A stretch of DNA of 64,000 bases, from contig JAIUJO010000087.1 in NCBI GenBank assembly GCA_023846275.1, forward strand, positions 637,501-701,500, written 5' to 3'. How positions within the stretch are numbered: the first letter of the stretch is position 1; the number at the start of each line of letters is the position of its first letter. Positions 37,151 to 47,500 of this stretch are shown here, one piece after another. Made by a program: the position numbers and the translations under genes. The notes below the pieces were generated by a model, which saw only the letters and a list, made by a program, of their open reading frames with translations, was not told the DNA's origin and searched no databases. The DNA comes from Vanilla planifolia. Lineage: Eukaryota; Streptophyta; Magnoliopsida; Asparagales; Orchidaceae.

Positions 37151-38935
37151 TATTTTTAATAATTCTTAGAGTTTGTTATCATCAAGAAAAGCACCATGAT
37201 TAAGGCTCAATAACATAATAAACTATCCAACACTCGATGAAATGTTCACCAAACAAACAACTATCATTTGATATTGAGATTGTCTCTCTATTTCTTCTAT
37301 TTTTTTACAAAAGAATTGTTGAAACTATCTTGAAATACACATGAATTTATGAGCTTATCAAGACCATTAGATAAACTTTGATCTAGTTTTGAATTTTTAA
37401 GAGTTTCCTTATCCTTTTTTCCCCAAAGTATCAAAAAACTTATGTTTAACTTGATTATTTTTAGGTGTGGAAGCAAAGATGCATCTTTCGTCTAAAAAAT
37501 AATTATTCTTTTGATTTTGATTATTATGAAGGGAAAATGACATCATGATTTATTTGTAAATACCTTTTGTTAATGTCCATAAAAGACTTGCTTTTGATAA
37601 TAAATGAATATTACTATATGGATACCATAGCACATGTCATACATTAGTTACCTTATTCGTTTCTCCTACTAACTTAGAGAAAATATGTTTCTAAACCCTC
37701 TTAAAATGAAAAGTGCATTCAGCCACAAAACATTGTAATCACTTATTTTGATTCTACATATCGGTCATTTTGAACTAAAATTAGACTTTTAGTTGGAGTA
37801 TTAACATTATCTAGAGCATATTAACTCTCTAGTTAATAAAAGTCTACAAAATATATAGAAGTATGGTGTCCATGACATGAATGCACTGGATGAACAAAAT
37901 ACTTATCAAATTTGATCTTTTCATTAAAGGGAGCTTGTTCATTTTATATAGTACCACTTTTGAATATTCTACTTGTCTAAAAAGTTCTTAATGTTATTTG
38001 AGTAAATGGTCCCCAAATTGAATAGGCAACAATAAAGCATAGAATTTGTCCCAACTCAACAAGGTCCTCATGTGTGGGACTCCCACGACAACATAATTAA
38101 CAAATCTAACACACTTTTCTGTAAGTTAAAGGGGCCACGAAATGTATTGTTTGTATTCAAGTTATAATTGATTAATTAACTAGCTCAATTCCAATATTTT
38201 TATTTTGAGTAGTTATTCATCAAGGAGTGATATATGCATTATCTTTTAATTCACAACCCATTAGTGTTTGGACAAAAATTTGCCCTTTTTATCGAATTTT
38301 AACCACTCATGGATATACTTTGAATAGTACAATTTGTTCTATGTAAAGAACATATTAAAGTACTTCAACAAGTCTATGCTTGTGATATCGAGCATCTAAA
38401 GTTCATACCATGATTTACATGATTCCTTTGTTACCTCTAGAATAAGAAATTATATGTTCTATAAAAGAAAGTCCTTGTAAGTTTATTAGAATGGGTAATC
38501 CAATCATTTGTATTTGAGGATCTAACATTAATCCTCATATACCTACTAATTAATGTACTTAAGATACATTTGCTATAACCCTTGAAAAGAATATTATATG
38601 GATTGGCTTAGAGGGATCAATCATCCAAATCTAAAGATTCATTTTTCATCTCTAATACTCACTTCTAGCCATGTTTTTAACCATGTGTACATTCTCATAA
38701 TGATAGTTTTCTCTAAAATGAAACCATTTTGTTCATTATTTTGAACCAACCATCCCTTCATATGGATAGTGAAATGATCATCAATTCGTAATTAAATAGA
38801 TGTTGCAGTTGCTCCTTGGAAACCCAAAGCTCTTAATTGAACATGGATATGTGATGTGTATGCCATTTTAAAATAATATATTAATATTTATGATATAATT
38901 TTGAAAGGCCAAATCTACCCATTCAACCACAATAA
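37150..38935 (-). pseudogene. rpoC2 plastid pseudogene, 5' part
   Basis: The remnant of the plastid RNA polymerase beta'' subunit gene. From the N-terminus, MAYTSHI lies near 38,850-38,866, LRALGFQGATATSI near 38,795-38,835 (family form [32 protein letters not shown]), and KGWLVQNNEQ near 38,740. A decayed [28 protein letters not shown] block lies near 38,430-38,490, and a region matching IFVQTLIGRVLADDIYI near 38,270. GPFNLQKSVLDLLIMLSWES near 38,085 corresponds to [30 protein letters not shown]-like sequence lies near 37,900, and LILVQNDRYVESK near 37,750-37,790. The usual gene is over 4 kb; only about the first 1.75 kb is readable. Many stops and small indels are present. Confidence 0.88.
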
Positions 38936-39099
38936 CCGCCTTATTCCATTAATTTAGATTCAATAATGAGATTAGAATAGTGATTCAAAAAATCCCTTAA
39001 TTTTTGTTCTCACTAAACTAAAAAGGAAATGCAAATTCCATCAAGTCTAAGCATCACGAATACAAATTCATTCGATAAATTCTTTGTACTTATTATTTT

Positions 39100-41575
39100 T
39101 AAGTTAGATAGCTTATGTGTATGTCGGGCAAAAACAATATACCACATATCGGTTCATCTATTTTCCAAAAAGGTGGCCAACAGTCATTTATATGTATATA
39201 AAATAAGATTCTCTTTGATACTTCCTACTATTTGATGGTGTACATAAATCTTAATTTGATTGCAAAAGATTCATATTGAAATTCATTTGAGCTTTCCTTA
39301 AGCTCACTATGCAATGATCTATTATTCCCTAGAGCCAAAAATGACTGTCCAAATGGATTCCTTTTTATTGATAAGTTCTAAGTGCATCATAAGGACTAGA
39401 AAATATGGCTCTTTCTCTTTTCTATACTGATAGTCTATATTATCAATTGTGTCCCTCTTATTGTTTCTACAGCTCTCATTACATTGATTATAATAATTTG
39501 TTCAAATAACTTAGGGATTCCCAATCAATAATATATAAAGTCAATAAGCATATATTGAGTTGATACACAAACAAGATCCCCAATTGTTGGAAAAAGAGTG
39601 ATTCATGTTAGAAAACATAAGTAAACGATCTTCTGCTTGACCTTCTAAAGGTAAAGATACATAAAGATCAATTTGATCCCCATTAAACAATGAATTAGAA
39701 ATATTTGGAAGCACTTTATATCTATTTCTCAAAGTAATACACATTGATTTAATGAAAGCAAACTATCCATAATAATCGCATAATTAATCTACCTTTTTAC
39801 CAAGCAATGCCACGAAATCTTCCATCATTACCTTCAATTATTTGAAAAAATGACTTGTAAAGCGCATTATGACAATCCCTCATTGGTTGTCCATGGATCA
39901 TATTATCAAGAAGTTATCCATGGTCACTTATACCAATCTCACCTAACACATTACTAATTCCCAGCGAGTAAATCTACATGTAATTAATACATCAATAAGA
40001 GTATTATTTTGAAAGATGACACTTCTATATAGTTCCTTAAGATTCAAACTTATTCATATAGACTTATCTATTTGAGTGATTGGCTACAACTTAGAAGGGA
40101 AAATTATTAATTGGCACAAAACCATCTATTTTAGTTATATATTTATTTGAATAAAATATTTATCTAAATCAAAGCAACTAGGAAAAACATCCTTTCTTCT
40201 TTTTTTTCTCCTATTCATATTCATTTCTAGAAAGTTTTTTGTTTATTAATTCCATCCATTTTGCCAATGTTATTTTTTATAACAATTTGCTTATCCAAAT
40301 TGGTCGATTGTTGTCTAATTACAACTAACCCTATTAGGATTTCTTAATTTTGAAATTTCTTGAAGTCTTGAGCAGTACAAAAAGAGGGATGTTGTAATTC
40401 AAAGATTGTATTTAATATTGAAATGAATCTGATAAGGATAAGAAAGTATGGTTTTTAGTTATGGGACAAGCAAAACAAATTGAGGTAGTTTCCTATAGAA
40501 TTCCTACGTCCAAACACAAAAACACACACATGCATACACACACATAATCAAATGTGAAAGTTTCCTCCCATTTAGCTCATGAAGTTTCACCAAATAAATA
40601 AAAGGATTATTCTTTTTGTTTGACATTTTTTATGAAACCTTCAAAGAGCTACGCTTTACTATAGCTATCAGTAAAGGCCATCCTTTCATTAATTCATTAT
40701 TGTTATTTTTTTTTTACATTACTTCGTTTACTTTTTACTCTTTTTATGGGTGTGGTGATTTTACCATGAGAATGGGAATGTGAAATTACGTGTACTCTAC
40801 AACTAATGAAATGATTCATTACCTCAAAGAGATATCTTGTAATAGAATTTTTTATTGATATTTTATTGTTATTTTTGACATTTTTTAGGTCCCAACTAAC
40901 CCTTGCAATTATGTCATGGTGTCATTTGAATCATTTTTTGTGATTTATAAGATAATAACCATTTCAAAGTTTAATTTATAATTCCACAAAAATAATATAT
41001 TTTCATGAGTTTCATGTTTCACCATTCTAGAACATGGATCAAATCTTCTTTTAAAGTATGTATTTGATAATTTTTAGCTTCATGTTTCTCCTCCCAAGAC
41101 TCATGTTAGAGCTATGACATCATACTTAAGTTGAATAGGATGATAGTTTCTTAGTTTGAGTATATCAAATTAAAATTTCGATCAAATCAAACTTCACAAT
41201 ATAACTTGAAAAACAATTGTAGTAGCACACATGTGTCACTAAGCATGTGAGTTTTGTTTATCCCATTTTGTACCTTCTTGTCTGAGAATCAACAAAGTAA
41301 ACTACCATTCTTCAAAATATTTTCATTCTTTTCTTTTTGCCCTAATTGATTGGTAATTACCAAAAGAAAAATTCCTAATTTTTCTTTGCCTAAATACTTA
41401 TTTCACAAAATAATCTATCATTCACTAGTTCATTGGTTTCATAATGAAAAGCATGTTGTTTTGTCACCCCTCATGGTATCTCTTCAATAGGTAGAGCTCT
41501 ATCTACCTAAGCCCTAATTTGTTGAAGGGAAATTTGTCCAATTTGAAGTTCTTGATGATTATATTAATTTATCAT
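39100..41575 (-). pseudogene. rpoC1 plastid pseudogene with split structure
   Basis: The remnant of the plastid RNA polymerase beta' subunit gene. Exon 1 starts at an ATG at 41,575 (MIN-YNHQELQIGQISLQQ, family MIDxYKHQQLRIGxVSPQQ). It continues with GVTKQHAFHYETNELVNDRL near 41,430 (family VTKPYTFHYKTNKPEKDGL) and VDSQTRRYKMG near 41,275, ending near 41,160. Exon 2 begins near 40,500 (FCLSHN-KPYFLILI, family FSFARPITKKPTFLRL). It includes KYFIQINI and MVLCQL near 40,130-40,170, ELVMC near 39,955, and [20 protein letters not shown] near 39,830-39,893. NGDQIDLYVSLPLEGQAEDR near 39,625-39,681 is the catalytic NADFDGDQMAVHxPL region, with the active-site motif decayed. SYFIYI-MTVGH near 39,180 marks the tail. 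Stops and frameshifts are many. Confidence 0.92.
40505..41160 (-). other. Fossil of the rpoC1 group II intron
   Basis: This is the interval between the readable ends of rpoC1 exon 1 and exon 2. Its length, about 650 bp, is near that of the plastid rpoC1 intron. Near its 3' end (40,555-40,579, minus strand) stands GAGCTAAATGGGAGGAAACT followed by TTCAC, which resembles the domain V hairpin of plastid group II introns (GAGCxGAATGAxxxGAAACTTTCA). An AC-rich simple repeat (about 40,511-40,546) has since grown between the domain V relic and exon 2. The intron proves that the insertion came from genomic plastid DNA, not from spliced RNA. Confidence 0.7.
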
Positions 41576-41616
41576 AGAAAAAAGAATAAAAATTCTTATT
41601 AATTTATTAATTTAGA

Positions 41617-42000
41617 TCAAACTTGAATTCTTTTTATCTTGAAGTTATTTTAAGATATAAAGAGATGATTTAGTTCTAAGGCCAAAATACAATGCTCCTG
41701 ATTTAGCAATCAAAATCATTTTAGAGCACACTCTAGTTTTGGTTCTATTGCTCCCATTATCATAGAACTAAGTTATTCTTTAGGAGTTTCAATATGAATA
41801 GATTTATAAGTAAGAATCTTTTGAAAAATATTAGAAAGAAAAAATTTAATAAAGCAAAAACCTCCAAATCTCTTGATCACTATAACCCTTTCCTGAACTC
41901 CCTCTAATTGCTTTTTGCGTAATAAATTAATGAACTATAATTTTTATCAAGTTGTTTTGTTATTATTTTAATATATGCAATAAGTTGATAAGTGATATAA
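41617..42000 (-). pseudogene. rpoB plastid pseudogene, 3' end
   Basis: The C-terminal end of the plastid RNA polymerase beta subunit. RGSSGKGYSDQEIWRF near 41,880 matches RGRAKQGGQRVGEMEVWAL. ILTYKSIHIETPKE near 41,800 matches MLTYKSDHIRARQE. LALELNHLFIS-NNFKIKR near 41,630-41,690 matches [22 protein letters not shown], and the stop codon at 41,617-41,619 is kept. A weaker match to the [20 protein letters not shown] block lies near 41,930. Further upstream I could not recognise rpoB, so the fragment is either cut near 42.0-42.2 kb or too decayed to read. Confidence 0.8.
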
Positions 42001-42149
42001 TAAAATAATTTCGACTTTTGATATGTTGAGATTTAGTTAGCATTTTTTTCTATCTTTCTCAACAATTGGTAAATGTCATATTGAGTTGTTCATCAATTCA
42101 TGTCAATATAAACTATCTAACTTTTTTAGCTAAATTTTTGTTATTATAT

Positions 42150-45100
42150 AGCCTTGACACAATCATAGAAACAAAATATCAAAATATTATGGGAGAAGAA
42201 TGACATCAAGAATCTTGTATTCAAGAATACATAATGTGATCCTAAAATGGAGGCTAGAATGTATTTTAGAGGTATGTTATAACTATGAAAATCATAAATC
42301 CTTGATTATAAGAAAAAACAAATCAATATTAATGTGAATTCCAACTATCATTATTATACTTAATTTATAATAGATAACCATTTTCATTGTCATTATTTTG
42401 ATGAAAACAAAGGGCAAGACAATAGTAGTTATCGGACTTTATTACCTTTAATTGAAAAATTTCATGTTATACCTAGAACTCTTACAAATATTATTACTAT
42501 TTAGATCTTTAAGGTATATGCTTCCTCATGAATTAAAATTTAAAACTTGAATTTTTAAAATTTGATTAAAAGAAAGTTTAATTTTGAATTTTGAATTTTA
42601 AACTCTGAAGTTCTAAATTGGAAGAATGGTGTAATGACGAAACTTTAGTTGTATCACTTGAGCCTTGAGTATGCTTAATGCTTTAAAATGAGTTTGTAAT
42701 TTTTTTAAAATTTTTATTTTTCTCTCATCCTTACTCTTAGCAAACCATGAATGCATTATAGGAAATGGATAAGATTCCTAAAAAATAGGAGTAAATAGTA
42801 ATAGATAAGATGATTAAAAGAGTTTAATTAGAACACGATTAATTAAAATGAGTAAATTATGGCTCACCTAACAAAAAACTTTATTATCTTATAGTAAATC
42901 CGTTGTTTAAGCTTGTGTGGCCAAGCTTATATGAGTTCTTAACATGTGTTTGTAATGGATTAAGAAATTCAAACCATAAAAAGGGAATTTAGGGAAGTTA
43001 ATCAAGAAGATGGGAAGTAGAAAATAAAGTTAAGCGATAAAGAAGAAGGATTGTTCAACCTGTGATGTAAGAAAATATCTAGCTAAGAAGGTGTCTCTAT
43101 ATACCTATTCTAGATTGGATGATTCTTGAGTTCATACTATATATTTAGCTAAGATATAATCTAATATAAAATGAAATTACTTTGTTAAAATACATATGAA
43201 ACCATGAAAATTTGATTATGATAAAACCTAGTTATTCTTCTTCAAGAAACATGCTTAAGAATGAGAAAATGCCTTCTACCCATGACAAATGGAGATTTTT
43301 TTGTAACTAAATAGGTCAATGACCATTGTTTCATATGTAATATTTATAGTGGAACTGTGCCAAAAATGTATATTTGCATTTTTCTTGCGAATGTTAAGTA
43401 GTTTTTATAATTATGTTGCATGTCTCGATTTTTTTATAAATATATGTAGATGATGAATTTAGAAAAAAAAACTTGTCGATGCAAAGCACTCCTTATCTTA
43501 GACATTATCATGTGGAATAAATTAAAACCATGCTACTTCTTTTTACCTTGTTGGTTGTTTAAGCATGTATTCATCAAGCATGGGTTATCATGACAATTGT
43601 TAGAAAATTGGAAAAACAACAAAAAGAAAATTTTATTTAATGTAATCAATAACCTAGAAAAAAAATTCCATTGTTTTGTTATTGTACCTTGCTAGAAGTT
43701 AATATGCCTTCTAGAGTTCTTTATCATTCATAACAAAATTTATGTTTTATAGTAGGGATCAAGTTTAATATTCTTTTCTCAATTATTGCATGCATAGACG
43801 AAGAGTTTGATGTGCGTCACTACGATTGTATTTGAAATTACTCACAATCTTAGTTGATAACAAAGGAGGCAAAAATGTGTGTATATTTGCAAACATTTAG
43901 GATAAGAAATATTGTAAATTGTAAGTGGTAGTTTGCACCATAGCTTAATTAATAAATGATTTGTTTGTCTATTGAAATAAAACGCAAAAGTCTGGAAAAT
44001 GTTTTAGCTAAGTATCCCTTCTCTTGGGCTTACTCGAGAAGCATGGAACCCTTTCATGGCTATGTCATTGGAGGCATGGGTTTAGCCCATATAAGAACTT
44101 AGATAGCTTCAAAGGTGTCTGTAGTCTTTCGTTCCTGGTTGGGAAGCCTTGGAAAGCTCTGTTTAAAGCCTTAGAATAAGTGTTAAGGACTAGGTGGGGT
44201 ATTAAAGTAAATGTTTTATGAACAATTAAAAATTCCCTGTAAAGTTAAATTAAAAATTTAAGGTCTTTGGATAAGACTATGTAGGTAAACATAGACATGG
44301 AATCAAGCTCAAAGGCATAAAAATAATCTATAGAAAAGGAAGCTATAAAACAAGGTCCTTTTCATCTTCTAAGGGAACATCATCGATAAACCTTTATGCA
44401 CATTGTAATAAGACAATGGAATATGCTATGTTCTATCAAAGAAGTAATAAGATAATGATTTTGGCCACCCTTATGTTTAATAGGTTCTTTGGGCTACACC
44501 ATAAGTGCTTTTATATTTGTTCTTAAGCCACATCATGACACCTTGGTTTGTGATCTATGGAATTCATGGTATTTCTAAAGGCACCTTAGGATGGGTATGA
44601 TGACCAACAATTAATTGAGTCATAAAGGTTACTAGTGATACTAGTGTGAACCCTGAGTTAGTTGTAAAGGTAATTAATTGAATGATTAATTAACAATTGG
44701 GTAAAAATCTAGACCATATAAACACTACATTAGTTTTAATAGGTAAGGTACTAGACATAATCAGTATGGAAAAATGGGCTAAACTTTATTAACTAGCTCA
44801 ATTGAGATTTTGTGAAAATCATGAGGCATTTAGATGTATTAGGCCATTAATTATCCATACTCACTTAATCGATAAATAGTCTAGTTATCCTACTTCTTTG
44901 ACCTAGAGTAGTCATGCATAAATTCTTAAGCCTAAAATAGGAATGTTAGGTTATAGGAAACAAAATCTTTAGAATTGGTTGGAAGCCATTATATAAATAG
45001 TTCAAGGAGAGATTATTTGCACATTTAGTCCATTAGGGAATTACATAATGTGCTATGCTTTTCAAGGGAGTTCTTATGTTTGTTAAGGAACCACAGGACT

Positions 45101-45480
45101 TTAAGGGGATGGCCCATGTGATCAACATTTTGTCTTAGAGTATTTGATTACATGATGTGAAAGAAGTGTAGGCCTTGTCATGTTTCTTTAGGATAAGAAA
45201 GTGTGTTACATCAATTAGTGGACAATAAGAATCCAATTAGTCATAGTATAAGGAAACATATTTTAACTAACTAGTTGTTGATGATGTTGTTATAGTAGTT
45301 AAAGTATGATGTTATTAGTCTACAAGATTTACTCCATTGTTTCCTTCATATTTTTTTGGCAACTACATGTTAGTGTAATAAGATAGCTAAAAGATTCCTT
45401 GTTGAGTCTCCTAGGTCACCCCTTCATATTTTTGTTGGATCAAGGAGTCAAAACTTTTGGGAAGCAAAATTGGAGATTGT
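42150..45480. other. Unrecognised sequence, LTR-like traits near 44.5-45.1 kb
   Basis: No coding family was recognised. Between about 44.5 and 45.1 kb the sequence is less AT-rich and includes a clear TATA-type box (TATATAAATAG near 44,993), as in a retroelement LTR. No partner copy was found, so a solo LTR is possible but unproven. The missing upstream part of rpoB may also lie here beyond recognition. Confidence 0.35.
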
Positions 45481-45486
45481 TAGAGT

Positions 45487-45800
45487 TAATGCAATAGTTA
45501 GATGATTCATCTTCGTTATTTCCCTTTTAATAGTTGTAGATTTGACAATTATTTATAATCAATTATATTTTAGTAGATGTCAACTATATCAGATGTGTTA
45601 ACAGACTTAATAGTGACTATTAAATCTTTTATTAGGCTTTGATAGTGATAAATGTTGTTGCTTAAATAGTTGCAACATGGGGCTTGCATATAATCAATTT
45701 TTGTTGAAATAGAATGTAATAACTAAGAAAAATAACATTTCATTTATATGATCTTCTTCTTTATCCATATGTAGAAAATAACAATACATTCTTGAGGTTA
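45487..45800 (+). repeat. Possible Copia LTR edge (unpaired)
   Basis: GGAGAT followed by TGTTAGAGTTAATG at about 45,480-45,500 has the form of a short purine stretch directly followed by a typical plant Copia LTR start (TGTTAGAG...). The text upstream (CAAAACTTTTGGGAAGCAAAATTGGAG) fits the 3' end of an element body. No second LTR was found and the right edge is a guess. Confidence 0.3.
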
Positions 45801-46860
45801 AGAATGGTGGAAAGCATAGTGCGACAATAGAATTGTTCAAATTTGGTGCAAGTAAGAAGACATCTCAAATGAGGTTTTATTTTTATTCTCTTGTTGGTAT
45901 CCTCCTCTCCTTTACTAGGTAGATTTCATATGTGCGTTAGAGCCATGGCCCTTCTTTTATGGTGAATCAGGGGAGTTCTCCAACCTTTCCAATCAAGATA
46001 ATACTAATGTCTTCTTTAAAGTGTGTACTAAAGGTCATGTTCAATGATAATGATATCTCCAACAAGGTTACACCCTTCAAACTCACTGTAATTGGCAATG
46101 TTCACACTTTCAAGACCCAACATTAAGATTGTAACATCTAAACAAGTTGACTACGTTGGATCTATTGTGATAAATAAAGCATATGCTTCTACGAATTTCA
46201 CTAGACTTAGACAACATTAATGATGCATGTACAAAATTTGTAAAATTACAAAGTTTCAAATGAGAATCATCAAATGGCTTCTAGATTTTTTACTCAAAAT
46301 TTAGCTTTTGCGTGCTCTAATGTAGATCTCATTGGAGTACCTTCCAATCCACTTTGTCAACAAGTTAGCCTTACTCTCAATTGTGTTAATGGTCAACAAC
46401 CCATTAAATGAAGATGTTATAATAGTTAATTCAACGAGGCATTATGGGGCTTGAATCAACATAAATCTCAACCTTTCTAAAGAAATTTCTTCACATATTA
46501 GAATCATTAGAAATTTTAGCAACAATAATAGTTTCTAGAAAAATATTAGGCACTAGAAATCTACCAGTCTAATATCTAAATTGTTGCAAACAAAGACAAT
46601 TAATTATCCAATGCAATAAGGAAAAATGTTCAAGATATATGCAAGAAACGGTGAAGAAGAGATAATTCCAATTCATCAAGCAAAATGCAATGTGAAACCC
46701 CAAACTTTTGTGGTTTTTAATGTTGACACCCAAAGGTTAGGTAATGAAAGGACATCAATGAGGGAAAGCAAGGGAAGAAAGTTTGATAAGGGTATCATAA
46801 GCAGCTTAAAATGTGAGAAATTATACTTACCCAAGAAGTAAAAAAACTTCCTTAACTACA
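45800..46860. other. Unrecognised sequence upstream of LINE copy A
   Basis: No family was recognised. A 71-codon frame at 46,626-46,841 is of chance length. The region may contain the decayed first ORF of the LINE starting near 46.86 kb, but no DUF4283 or zinc-knuckle signature was seen. Confidence 0.35.
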
Positions 46861-47139
46861 TCATAGAACATCAACACTTAGTAAAAGAACCATATTGTAC
46901 TATGAATGATCTCTTTGATAACTATAATAACAAATTCAATGAGCAAATAATGTTTCTATGAGGTTTTCTGACCTTAAGCACTCACCAGTAGACATTATTC
47001 TCCTAGTCAAAATAGTGAAATTTTATGTATAAAAATGGTGAGAAAAAAAGAAATAAAGAGAAGAAGAACAAAGCTTTTGTCACAAGAAAATTGAAAACTA
47101 CAAGTTCATCTTTCATCATTCTTGCATTTTTATATTGGA

Positions 47140-47500
47140 ACATTTTTTATATACAAAAGGTATAATATTTTAATTTTTAAATGACACATTTGACCTTTGA
47201 TCAAAAGTTTACAACTGACAAACATTTGCATCATTGGCTTCGAACCTGCTTGTCAAAGCCCAAAAAGCAATTGAATTTGATGCACCACTTAGCACTAGAT
47301 GAACAAAAGCTAGGTGTAGTAGGTGGTACATCGTGCACAAGACCAACATAGCTACCCACCTAAAGCATGCTCATATATGTGTGGGGGATGCTCCATCTCC
47401 TATTCATGTGGGCTACACATAAACCAGGTTAGCCTACACATGGTTTGAATAACTTATTGTTCACTTGTAATCCCTTATTTTGTATGACATTACACTAACA
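47140..47500 (-). repeat. Probable left LTR of the Gypsy fossil
   Basis: AAAGGTATAATATTTTAATT at 47,157 and the next ~40 bases match AAAAGTATAATGTTTTACTT at 50,880 and what follows. The plus-strand edge ...CATTACACTAACA near 47,500 has the CA end expected of an LTR. Similarity to the right copy fades after about 60 bases, so boundaries are uncertain. Confidence 0.4.

Larger units (their letters stand above)
37150..42000 (-). other. Nuclear plastid DNA fragment (NUPT): rpoB-rpoC1-rpoC2
   Basis: Minus-strand translations over nearly 5 kb match three plastid RNA polymerase subunit genes in the order and orientation of the land-plant plastid operon: the rpoB 3' end, rpoC1 with its intron, and the rpoC2 5' part. 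Gene spacing is preserved: the rpoB stop near 41,617 is followed about 40 bases on by the rpoC1 start at 41,575, and rpoC1 ends about 150 bases before rpoC2. All three are riddled with stops and frameshifts, so this cannot be a living plastid or a functional copy. It is an old transfer of plastid DNA to the nucleus. Colinearity with no rearrangement argues for one insertion event. The outer limits are approximate. Confidence 0.9.

Noticed and set aside
37150-42000. The polymerase subunit genes as bacterial contamination or a living plastid contig
   Set aside because: The genes are full of stops and frameshifts, carry a plastid intron relic, and are flanked directly by nuclear LTR and LINE elements.
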